A stretch of DNA of 64,000 nt from Vitis vinifera. Lineage: Eukaryota > Streptophyta > Magnoliopsida > Vitales > Vitaceae. Made by a program: the position numbers and the translations under genes. Under the pieces are notes generated by a model, which was given only the letters and a program-made list of their open reading frames with translations, was not told where the DNA came from and did not search any database. Location: positions 5,217,501 through 5,281,500 of the forward strand of contig NC_081817.1 in NCBI RefSeq assembly GCF_030704535.1. The letters are read 5' to 3'. Positions 1 through 12,600 of this stretch are shown here, piece by piece; within the stretch, counting starts at the first letter, position 1; every line of letters begins with the position of its first letter.

Positions 1-230
1 GGTAAGTGATCAATTGTTTTTTCTTCACCTTTGCATAAATAACATTTATTTGCCAAGATTAAACCTTGTTGTTTTAGCTGATTCAAGGTCAAAATTCTCC
101 CCCAATATGCTTTCGAGGCTTTTGTTGGAACCTTTTTTAATAGGCAAATAGTGTATGTATATTAATAGGGCCTAAAGGAATGGCGTAGTACAGTGCACAT
201 GATGTATAAAAAAAGGCATGCATGAAGAGG
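1..230 (-). mobile_element. LINE (L1-type) 3' fragment, antisense, in NOC2 intron
   Basis: On the minus strand, positions about 125-20 read as a LINE zinc-binding (zf-RVT) segment: WGRILTLNQL, then CYLCKGEEKTIDH. Positions about 142-220 resemble the antisense LINE 3' end seen elsewhere in the window (AATAGGCAAATAG, then a tract with TACAGTGCACATGATGTATA). It lies inside the NOC2 intron that precedes the exon at 685. The remaining intron to 684 shows nothing further that I recognise. Confidence 0.6.
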
Positions 231-684
231 AAAGAATAATGAAAAACAAGATTCCTCTTCTTACTTTGAGTTTAGTCGATCAACAAAGCCTATCATTGTC
301 AAAGAATGATCATTTATGTACACTCTGATCCATTACAGAAATGTACTATTAAAAGAAGATTTAATTGTATGTTTGAATTGTTTCAAGTCTTCAAAAGACC
401 TCCTGTTGGGCAACTTGTAGTTGGTTCTGTTTGGAGACATTATAGGAGTTAGAAATAACATATCTACCAGGATTATTTGAAGTGACCGACCTGTTATGGT
501 CAACATTAATATTCAATCTAATGGCTTATTTTATTAATAACTCTAGTTGTTATTAATGTTTTTAAATTAGTCACTTTGACCCTCTCTATAATCTTGGATG
601 ACTTCTTCTTTGCCTTTTCTTTTTGCAAGTGTATTTTTGTCCACTCAAGCTGTGCAATCTTTTTTTTTTAATTCAATTGTGTAG

Positions 685-3600
685 GGGGTGAGCAAGATGC
701 TGCCGATGATCAATTACAGGATGAAACAAATTTGCTAAATGGAAGGTAAAAAAGGTGGCTTAATGCATGTCTTATTTGGGGTTAGGGTGCACTAACATGC
801 CTATGTTGATGTCTCATACCAGTCCTCATGGCTTCAAGTCTTACCATGGCATTATGCCAACACCTCATCCTTGTCGCTGCCTATGGCTTAGTGTCCATGG
901 TGAAGGCCTTGCAATGGTTGGCCACACCTTGCATGTGTCAAGGGTAAACATGCCATGCACATGGGGCACACTCATGTCATATGTCAAGGCCAACCTTGCA
1001 CCACCACGTCTATATCAGATATACTTATGCTTCTATCACTCATTTTTGTTGCAATCTCATGTCAAGCACACCATGTCATGACATTGTGCCCATGGCATTC
1101 CTTTTAGTTGCACAAGGCATTGTGCCTTGTGCTAAGCCAATCGAGTCATGCCCATGACTTAGGGATGGCTTCAGGTTTGCCTTGAGGCTTTAGGAAGCGA
1201 TCCTAGTCAATGCTCCATGTGGCTCTTGAGAACATTGACCAGCCAACCCCATCCCTTTTCGAAGAGCATTATAAGCCATTTTGGCTTTGACAGGAGTCAC
1301 TAGGGATGCTTGAGGAGACAATGGATTTTTCTAAAACTCCATAAATTATTTTTGTGGTTCCCACCATCTCAACCTCTTTCTACAAAATCATGCCAATGCT
1401 AAATCCTTTTGCTACAAAATCAAGCCAATGCTAAACCTTAGCCTACCTTAGTTGTGCCATGTTGCTACTCACGCGTGGGCCTTGTTGTTGCTTGCTTGTG
1501 GCCTCATGGCTAAGCCATGTTGATGATGTGAGATCACATTGCTACACATTTGTGGCCTCATGCATTTGTCAACATGCTGATTTATGGTTTAATGTTGCCT
1601 ATGTTGCACAACTCTAGCTATGCATTCATCACCCTCACAACTACATTGTCTTAATTTTGACATGCCAACCACATGCCTTAGGGCATGTCTACAAGTGCAA
1701 CGTGCCACTCGATGGCCTCGTGCTTGGTGCCTTGTGTTAGACATTAGGGTGCTAACAAACCACTCCCACTAGAAGAAGTTAATGCCTATGTTGACTTGGT
1801 GAGAAAAAAGAGAAGATAGATTATAGAAAAGAAAAGACAAGAAAACCTTGAGCCTCAATAAGGCTTTCTAGGAGCTATGTTACATGGGTTTGGGTATGGG
1901 TGTTGGCTATGGGTATGTGTCTAGGTGTCAAATCTTTTGCATCCTAAAATTGAAGACACATGGATTCGTTTGAAAAGAATCTCAACTATGGGTGTGGCCT
2001 TATGGGTACTTGGATGCGACATTAATGAAAAATAAATTAGCACTAAGCATAGACACAATAAGGTAAGTATGAGTCATTTATAATAATATATGGTTAATTG
2101 TAGTTGGAGAACATATTTATTTTGCCTTTGCTATTTTAATAAATTGCTAAGTTTGATTGACTTTGATATTATTACTTTTAATAGGATGTTGAGAAATTTT
2201 TTTAAGAAAATATTATAACAAACTATTAGTAAACTTTAATTAGTTTAAAACTTTGAAAATATGTATCTATTTTGTAATAAAAATCTTTTAATACACTAGA
2301 TGGTGATAAAATATAATTCATATTTAATTTCTTATTATGCAAAAATTTATATACTAATTATTATAACTTATCTCTAACTTTTTAAAGATAATAATTTGAT
2401 ATTTATTTTTATATTTTTTATGCTATTAATTATTATACTTACCTCTAAATTTTCCGGCCTAATTAGCATCACCATAAGCTTCTAATTTCATATTTTTGTT
2501 CTTCTGAAATATGTGCTTTCCTAGTGTAGACTTTAAGTAATTTAGGATTTTGTATATTGCCTTCATGTGAGATTTATATCGTGAATGCATGAATTGACAT
2601 ACCACACCTATAGTGTAGGCAATGTATGGTTAGGTGTGAGATGAATAAGTTAATTTCCCACTAGTCTTTGATAGAGGCCATAGTTTACCATATCATTTTT
2701 CATTTTTCCTCCTAGTTTATGATTCTGTTCAATTAGAGTCTTTGCTAGTTTACATCTTAGAATTCCTGTCTCCTTTAGTAAATCGAGGATATATTTTTGT
2801 TGTGAAATAAATATTCCTTCTTTTGAATGTGCCACGTCAATCTCCAAGAAATACTTTTTAAGAGTCCTTAGATCTTTGATCTCAAATTTATTGGGCAAAT
2901 AAGTTTTTATTAGTCTTTGAGTTTCCCCTTTGTCATTTCCAATAATAATAATGTCATCCACATAAACTATCAGGACAATCAACTTATCAAAGGAGTTGCA
3001 TTTGATAAATAGTGTGATTCTTTTAGCTTTGATGGTAGTTCATTTTATCATTGATTTTGTAAATCTCCCAAACCATGGTCTTGGAGGCTATTTAAGTCCA
3101 TAAAAGAGAATTCTTAGGTTTGCAAACTTTGTTTTTCTAAGCTTTGTCACCAAACTTAGGGAGGGGTATCCATGTATACTTCTTTTAAGTGACCATGTAA
3201 TAAAGGATTTTTTCATATCAAAATTGTTGCAAAGGCCAATCAAGATTAGCAACTAAAGACAATAGAATGCAAATAGTATTCACTTTTGCCATGGGTGCAA
3301 AGGTCTCTTAGTAGTCAATACCTTAAGTTTGGTTGAATTCCTTGGTTACCAACCTAGCCTTATACCTTTCTATTGTCCCATCAATCTTGTATTTAATTGT
3401 GAAAATCGACTTGCAACCAACTAGTTTATTCCCTTTAGGAAGCTCAACTATATCCCGTGTCTCATTTTTTTCTAAGGCTTGCATTTCCTCATTAATTGCT
3501 TTCTTCCAATTCTTATCTCTAAGTGCCTCTTGGACTGTGTTTAGAATTTCAACAGAAGATATTAGGGTAATAATGGCCCAATATGTAGAAAATAAATGAT

Positions 3601-6600
3601 GTGATGAGGTAAAACTTGAAATAAGATGTGGAGTGTGTTTTCTAGGGCCTTTTCTCAATGCAATAGGCCAACGCAAATCATCATATACACTAGAATGAAT
3701 TTTTTCATTACCTAATTCAAGGTTAGAGGTGTTTCTTGCAGTATCTGTTCCCTTTCCTTCAGTTGGTCCTCAGTTTCATCGGGTGGGATTTCAATGGACA
3801 AATCTTCTAAAATTTCCATAAGAGTTTGGTGCTGCTTCATTAGAAATTTGCTCGAATTTCTCATGTTTGTTGGCTCAAATGCCAGCTATTCTCTAATTAT
3901 AAGAACTCAAATGCCAAAATAAGTCCCAAATTTTAAATGAGACTCAAATACCAACTATTTTCTAATTATGACATCAAAGAAAAACTAAAAATTTGCAGGC
4001 TTACTCTGATACCCTTGATAAAGTAACTTAGGATTCTTTATTCCCCTCTCTTTCCTTAATAAGCAATCCTTGAAAACTCACCCCATCAATTTATCTTGAG
4101 GATTGTGCATATATTGATCTTTTTAATTAGTATAAAATCCGATTATTGTTCTCAGAAACCTTGAAGGTGAGGATATCGAAGGTACTTCTCTCGATTCAAT
4201 ATTCAGTGAAGACGATAGTGATGTGGCTGGAGATGATTCTGACAGTGATGGATTTCTTTCAGAGGTTTTGAACTATGCCTGAAACTTTTCTTGACTTTTA
4301 TTTGTATCCTATCAGATTTTTTTTCCACTGATTCCTTGATCTGATGACCAGGACTCAAGTTGTATGTATGTTCCTGAAAGTGAAAATGGGAATCTTTTAG
4401 AAGGTGAGGATCCTATTTGACTGGATTTTATGCTCTTTGTACCCATTATCACCCACCCTCACCTCTTCTTTTCCTTCTGTTTCTAATTTTGATTAGTCTA
4501 TATGCAGACAATGGTGGTGGTAGTGCCTTATTAGTGCAGAACAGGGAAATTCATTTGGAACTTGCAAAGAAAAAGAAAAAATTGGACAGGTTGAAGGAAA
4601 AGGTAATGCTATAATATTTAGTGTTAGATTGCAATCATTTATGTATGGTAATTTGATACTCAATGACTTAATTACCCTACTGCTTATGGGTTAGTATAAG
4701 TTAGCCTGAAGCTAAAATTATGGAAAGGGGAGTACAATCCCTAATGTGTCATGGCTTTTGAAATGTGCTTGCATCCCTATTCATTCTGCACAAACAAACA
4801 AGCTTATCAGATAAAAGCTTGAATGGTCCGACTCCATTCTCATCCAGCTGTGTTACGTGCATGTTTCTATATGTATATGATAATAATTATGTAGTGAGGA
4901 ATCTGCATTTGACCTGTCAACAATCATGGGCTTTATTCTTCATGTTGTAGTCTTGGCTCATGTAACAAGTGACCAAGTGCTTTTTCAGTACTGTTTTAGT
5001 TGCATCTTATAATATGATAACTTAAAACCCCATTTTGGCAGGATTTTGGTTAGATAAATTGATGTGTATGATCAGTTTTAATCAGAAATTTCCTTTAGAT
5101 GATGGCCTTTGAGTTCATGTTATTCTGTGTAATTATATTCTTTTGTAGGTGTGTCCTTTTGGGATGCCCAGAAATGAAAACTTTCTGTGATTGATTGTGT
5201 TCCACCATAAGCAGGTGGAGATGTTAGTAATTTCCTTTAAGGGTTTTGGGTGACCCCCCATTGACAACATTTTATACCATATTCCTAGCTTCATTTTGAT
5301 TTGGACTATTTGATAGGTAAGGAATGTAGGGATTCGAGTGTATATAAAGGACATTGAAGGAAGTTAGGGACTTGGTTTACTTTTCTTCTTCTCTCTAGGC
5401 TGTTTCTAGTGAAGCCTTTGCAACCACCTCTTTGAGCATTATACTGCTAGAATAGAACCTGGTATGCATGACAAGGGGTTAGTTGGCTATCATCTCGAAT
5501 GGATCTTGTTAAGTTAATTTTGATGGGTGTTCTTTAGGCAACCCTAGACAACTAGGGACTGGGGGATTAATTAAGGATCATTGTGGTACAGTGTTAAGAG
5601 TCTTCTCTAAACCTGTGAGAGAGGGTTTTTTGCTGTTAAGATAAGGATTCAAGCCATTTTTAGGCTCTGTTGCAGGCCAAAACTTTAGGTCTTTCCAATC
5701 TCTTGGTTGAACTACATTTTGTTGTTCCCATGATATGGTTCACTAGAAAGAAAGAGGGCTGTGGATATGTGAGGCATGATTGCATCAAATAATTAATATC
5801 ACTTTAGTGTTTCATCATTCCCTTTGTTCAGCTCCTAGTTTAGCCAATCATGTTATAGACATGCTAGCAAACCATGGAGAGCTAACTAGTTTCTTTTGCA
5901 GGGGATTTTTTAACCCCTATGAGTTTTATTGGGTGATGTTGTAACCATCTTCACCTATGCAGTTATATTTGCTTTTTTGGCTTGGTATAGGTTTTCTCTC
6001 CTTTTATGCCAGATTCTGTATAGTGGATGTCTACTTGATGAAAGATTCTTATCCTTCTTTCTAGTTGCCATTTCAATTCAATGAAATGACTATTTCTTAT
6101 TTAAAAGAAAAAGTTAATATCAAGAAAATGGTTTAATACTTTGGCTGTATTTCTTGCTTCTTTTCTTTCCTTTCTTCTGAAAGAAGGTAAATAGTATCTT
6201 ATTGTACTTTCTTAACAGCCATAAGCCTTTTAACTTATCAAAAAAAAAAAAAAAAAGCCTTTTTAAAGTCATACTTTGTGGCTGCTAGTTTCCATGAATG
6301 TGATGAATATGTGAACCTTTTTGGTATTCATTTTTTTTCATATATTGCATTAATACTTCTATAAATGGAAGGAAAGGAATAGGTTAGCTTTCATGGGAGG
6401 CAGATTTTGGACGCTGTTCTTATTGCTAACGAAGCCCTTGATTCTAGATTGAAAGACAACATCCCGGGTCTCCTTCTCAAGATGGACATTGAGAAGGCCT
6501 TTGACCATGTCAATTGGAACTTTCTTATGGAGGTGATGTCCAAGATGGGATTTGGGCACAGATGGATTAATTGGATAAAATGGTGTTGCTCCACGGCCTC

Positions 6601-9600
6601 CTTCTCGATCCTTATCAATGGAAGCCCCTCGGGCTTCTTTCGTAGCTCTAGGGGACTGAGACAGGGCGACCCTCTATCCCCCTATCTTTTCCTTTTGGCC
6701 ATGGAAGCTCTTAGCCAATTGTTGTCCCGAGCAAGAAATGGAAACTTTATTTCCGGTTTCAGAGTGGGAGGAAGAGGAAGTGTGGGGCTGGTCGTATCCC
6801 ATCTCTTGTTTGCCGATGACACCTTAATTTTCTGTGACGCCGATGCAGATCAGTTGCAATACCTTAGTTGGACCTTCATGTGGTTTGAGGTGATTTCAGG
6901 TTTAAAAGTCAATCTGAATAAAACAGAGGCCATACCAGTGGGGGAAGGCATTCCTATGGAGACTCTCGCGGCGGTCTTGGGTTGTAAGATAGGTAGCTTA
7001 CCTACTTCCTACTTGGGTCTTCCCCTTGGAGCCCCTTACAAATCCATTAGGGTGTGGGATGCAGTGGAAGAAAGATTCAGGAAAAGGTTATCTCTCTGGA
7101 AAAGGCAATACCTCTCCAAAGGCGGCCGTCTTACCCTGCTGAAAAGCACCCTCTCAAGCCTCCCAACCTACTCTCTTTTTGTGATCCCCAAGAGAGTGTG
7201 CGCAAGGCTTGAAAAGATCCAAAGGGATTTCTTATGGGGCGGTGGAGCCTTAGAGAAAAAACCTCACTTGGTGAGTTGGAAGGCTGTTTGTGCCGATAAA
7301 AAGAAAGGTGGCTTGGGCATTCGTAGTCTAGCTACTTTTAACAAGGCCCTTCTGGGGAAATGGTTGTGGAGATTCGCTAATGAGAATGAGCCCCTATGGA
7401 AGCATATTATCCTTAGTAAGTATGATCTTCAAGAGGGAGGATGGTGCTCCAAAGATGCAAGAAACCGGTATGGGGTGGGGGTCTGGAAGGCCATCAGAAA
7501 AGGTTGGGAGAATTTTCGTTCTCATTCCCGCTTCATCATTGGGGACGGCACCAGAGTGAAGTTTTGGAAGGATTTGTGGTGTGGAAATCAATCTCTGGAG
7601 GAAGCTTTCCCCATCTTGTTTAACCTCTCTGTCAACAAAGAAGGATGGGTTGCTGAGGCTTGGGAGGAAGACGAAGGAGGAGGTAGCTGGGGGCTTCGTT
7701 TTAACAGATACCTTAATGATTGGGAGGTGGGAGAAGTCGAAAGCTTATTAAGTAAGCTTCATCCATTGACCATTAGAAGAGGTGTGGAGGACTTGTTCCG
7801 GTGGAAAGAGAACAAGAATGGAATCTTTTCTGTCAAGTCCTTTTATAGCTCATTCTCAAGGGATTCCAAACCCCCCTTCCCGGCTAGAACTATTTGGACG
7901 CCTTGGGTTCCAATTAGGGCTAGTTTCTTTGGTTGGGAGGCGGCTTGGAATAGGTTGCTCACCACAGACCGCCTGAAGAGAATTGGTTGGAGCATCCCCA
8001 ACAGATGCTTTTTGTGTAAACATAAGGAGGAAACCACAAATCACCTTCTACTGTTTTGTGAGAAAGCCAGAATGTTATGGCTCCTAATTTTCTCCCTGTT
8101 TGGGGTGCAATGGGTGATGCACTCCACTGTGAAAAAACACCTCCTAGGTTGGCATGGTTCTTTTGTGGGCAAGAAAAGGAAGAAAGCTTGGAGAGCTGCC
8201 CCCCTCTGCTTGATGTGGACCATTTGGAGAGAAAGAAATAGGAGAACATTCGATGATATGGAGAGGAATGATCAAGACATTAAATCCATTTTTTTGTACA
8301 CTTTTGTGAATTGGGCTAGGGTGTATATAGAGGAACACACTTTGTCTTTGATAGATTTTGTAGACTGGCTAGCCACCAAGTAAGGGTCATGTTTGTTTTG
8401 TCCCTTTGTTTTTTTGCTTCTATGTCTTTGGTATACTCCGTGTATGCCTTTCTCTAGCCTTTGGCTCTTAATGAAATCTATTTACCTATCAAAAAAGGTT
8501 AGCTTTCAAGGGAGGGATGTTAAATATACAGAAACTCAAAAATTCTTTTGTTTGTACCTTGTGGAGTTGGGCTAGGGTGTATATCGGAGAGGAGTCCTCT
8601 TCACTCTTAGGTTTTTTTGAGTGGCTAGCGGCCACTTAAGGGAGGGTAAGGGTCTTTGTTTTTGTGCTCTCGTTTTGAGGCAGATTTGTATACGTCCTGT
8701 ATGCTTGGTGGCCTTTGCCCTTTAATATATTTGTGATATTTATCAAAAAAAAAAAATGTACAAGGTTTATGTTGAATGGTGTCTTGATTATAAGAACTGC
8801 CATCCTTTCCTTTTTCCATCAGAAGTGCAGGCACCATATATTTGGCTTGTGGCTCATATCTGTTAACATGTATTTGGTGCCAAATCCTGATAAGATATCA
8901 TGTTTACCAGGACATGAGTGGGAATGAATTGTTTTGGCTTGGGTTGAAGTTGTATGTGTGATGTTTACATACTTAATGTTGGCCTGGAATTAAGTTTGTA
9001 AAATATACAGTAGATCTTAATAATATCCCACTTTTTTCTTGCTGGCAGTTGGATGTGTTATGTATTACTAATACCTTAGTGGTTAGGGTTCTCTGTTATC
9101 CATTTCTTACTAACAAATTTTTGTTATCCATTTATTTTCTGAAACATTTGTATTGAAAATTTTCAGGACCCAGAATTTTCAAAGTTCTTGGAAAGCTATC
9201 ATAAAGGCCTTGAAGAATTGAGAAACGATGAGAATGTAAGTTAATTATTAAGGATGTGATTCTATAGGAACAATTAAGATCTTCCGAAAAGCTTTGTTGG
9301 TTTTCTTTTTGGGCACATTGCTGGCTGGTGATATGAATTGTTTAGCATGGGCATCTACGTATAATTTCTATTTTCTGTTTATGCTCCATTTTGTTTCTGA
9401 AAAGGCTGAGAAGAATAAATGAAAATTTTGAATCTTACTAAAGTCATTTCAACTCTGAATTGTAAGCTCTGTATTGCATCATTGGAAAATATAATTCAGT
9501 TCTTTGCTATTGCAAAATGACAGTACAATGGGGTGCCATTCCCAATCCACTTTCTTTACATATAATATAAAGAAAGTGGATTGGAAATTTCCTCTTTGAT

Positions 9601-12600
9601 AGGTAAAAACACAATATTGTATATAAAGAGAAAAGGGCGTCCAAAGGATGACCCAAAGCATACAAGGAATATACAGCAGGCGCCTCAATTTCTGTTGCAA
9701 TGAGACTAATTGAGGTTTTCCTCATTAGTATGTAGAATAATAAAGGATCTTTTGTCTGACTTTTCCATACCACATAAAAAGTAAAAATGCTGTATGTGCT
9801 TATTCAAATGCTCAATATTGAGAATCACTTGTTATAGGTACCTTTATTATGTTTAACATCTTCAAGGTTTTAAATGTTGTTTGATTTCATTGTCTGTCCT
9901 CCACCCACCTAAAAATAAGTAACAGTAATAATAATCTCAGCATCAAGGACTGTTATGGTGGATGCATGAAAAATATGTCAGGACATAGAGTTGCAGTCTA
10001 GTTTTTGGTATATTTTGCAACTATTTCTTCGAATCCATACCTGGAATATGATTTTGTTCCAAATTTGGATGGATGTGCATGAAGTCCTTGAAGGTTAACC
10101 ACAACTACTATATTCTCCTTTTGTCATTGTGTTTCTCATATGCGGCATGATACAGTGTGTCCAAGTGGTAGAGAATGTTTGAATGTATATTTATTGATGT
10201 AATTGGATGTAATAATGGCTGCAATTGACTTGAATATATGTTGTGGATGTGATCTTCAATGTTGGTGTTTCAGAGAATCAGGCAGTTTATGCTCTCATCT
10301 TTGACCCTTATTTTCTTTCCCCTATTAGCTGGTTTTTCCATTTCATGAGTTTCAATATGTTTTTTCTGCATCAATAGTACTCTGATGAAGACGAGGAAAG
10401 TGATCTCAATATGCAATCAATGAATGAAGACAGCTTAAATTTAAAAATTGCCAAGCTGCTGACAAACTCTGCCATCGATTCTTGGTGTAAAATAGTTGGA
10501 GATCAGCATAGCATCTCTGCCCTTCCTAGTCTATTAAATGGGTATCGGGCTGCATGCCACTATGGAACCAGTTCAACTAGTACCCTTGATGCTGCTGCCT
10601 CAAGTTATAGCATTCAGAACAGCGAAACATTCTGCAACATATTGATGTTTATGCTTTGTGAGGCTGATAATATATTTCGGGGATTACTGGGAATTTCATG
10701 CTCCAGTTGCAGGAAAGAGACCATTTTGGATTTGAAGAATACTGCAAAATGGAAATCTCTGAAGCCAATGGTCAAGTCTTATTTGAGGAGTACGCTGTTT
10801 CTCCTCAATCAGGTTACTGACTCTGAGATATTGGCCTTCTCCTTAACTCGGCTCAGAGCTTCTATAATATTTTTTACCACATTTCCATCTTTGTTGCGCA
10901 GACTCATCAAGGTATTTTCATTTTTATATAATGATAAATTCAAATAGAGGCAATGAATTATCTTGCTTACAATCTGTGACTACATAAATAAATTCATCAC
11001 ATACATTTTTATCACTGTTGCATGATAACATCTAAACAACATACCAATTGTTGTGATCTTTATAATGACACTCAATTTTAAATTGTTTACTCTTTTAGTA
11101 GGTAACAGAAGTAGTTGGTGCTTAACTGTTTTTGGTTTTATTTTTTTTCCATATACTACAATAGGTGACTTGGCATTTGTTTTAGAAACTTTTCGAGAAA
11201 TATGAGATACTTCTTGAAAGTTTCAATTTCTTGCAAAATTTTGCTGTGGTACATAAGGGAATAATTAGTAAAAACTGCATACTTTTAATTGTATCTTTGT
11301 ATGTCAAGGCATAACTTCAGCTTTTGGAGATTGCTGTTTCTGTTTTCTTTCCTCCTTGGAAATGCAAAATACTGCATGGAAACATTATTTTTGCTTTTTG
11401 GAAATAATTATCATAACTGTAAAATTGCAATAAGATTTTAGGAAACCTAAAAAAAAAAAATAATAATAAAATAAAATAAAATCGTACGCAAAGTCAAAGT
11501 GGTGTAGAAATCAAAATGGACACGATAGACAGGTTTAAACGAAGTAACAAAGACAGGAATGTATATCCTATTATATCCAAAATGATATTTATTCACATCT
11601 GATGGTTGGATCATAGAAGAAGTGTCAACTTCTGCTGTTTACAGGAACGTAATTGAAGTCAGGTTTCCAATTTCCAAACAAACCCTCTAAACTTCCATGG
11701 TATTTTTTTAAAAGAGAGAAATCAAAAGAAAAGCTAAGGAATCCAAATCTTTAAAACTATAGTTATTCTGATGGAGATATTTACTTTATTTTTTACTTTT
11801 TCATTTTCAACTCCTAAGTCAGATTCAACCTATAAATTGGGCTTAATTTGGAACAACCCAACCTGGATCAGTTTGATTCAACCAACACACTTGTTTTAGT
11901 AGAAGAGGAATTTGAGGATCATAATTAGAAAGGAAAGGAGGTGGAGTGAATATATTGGTGAGACATGTATATTTCTAACCATTAGTGAAAAATGTCCACT
12001 GGTATCCAAGCATTCATTTGTTACCAGATCATCAAATTATTGTTGAGTGAGTATATTTGCGAGACATGTTTTTTTCCATCCATTATTCAGGCTCTTCTTT
12101 GCTTTCAGACATGTTTTGTCTTAAAGATGTATCCGTGTTCATGCATACTGTGTAACAATTGATCTGTGCTAAAGTCATGTCACATTTGATGACCCCAACA
12201 AAAACACATTGCTTCTTAGTGTCTCAAAATCTCAATATTGTCCTCTACTGAACTTTCTTTTGTGAAAAGGATATTCACATGACTCTAAATACTCTTAATA
12301 TCTTAATTATGATTTTATGACGATTGATGGCTCTATATTAAATGATTTTATTGTTACATGTGAGGATATTGATTCTATGTATCTTGAACCTAATTCTAGA
12401 TTGTCCTTAGAAGCATAACACTATATTTTCAAAGTGGTCTCAAGGGCTTGAGACTTGTGTGGGCTGGAGATGTATTAGAAACCTAGTTGTGGGTGTTCAC
12501 TATAGATATGTCTTCTACGTGCTTCATTCTAATTTTCTTGAGAGATATTTCGTGGATGTTTTTCTATTGGCTCCATTCTGTTAATATATTTTACAAAAGA

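Noticed and set aside
1..6. GGTAAGT at the window start looks like an exon/intron donor
   Set aside because: The same bases lie at the edge of an antisense LINE segment (positions 20-125 read as zf-RVT on the minus strand), so an exon ending at position 1 is not supported.
767..1081. 104-codon plus-strand frame
   Set aside because: No recognisable motif, no splice sites fitting NOC2 phase, and it lies within a repeat-like block.
6407..8383. 659-codon frame as a host gene
   Set aside because: It is an L1-type RT with truncated 5' end, no own start codon, an A-ended tail and a target-site duplication.
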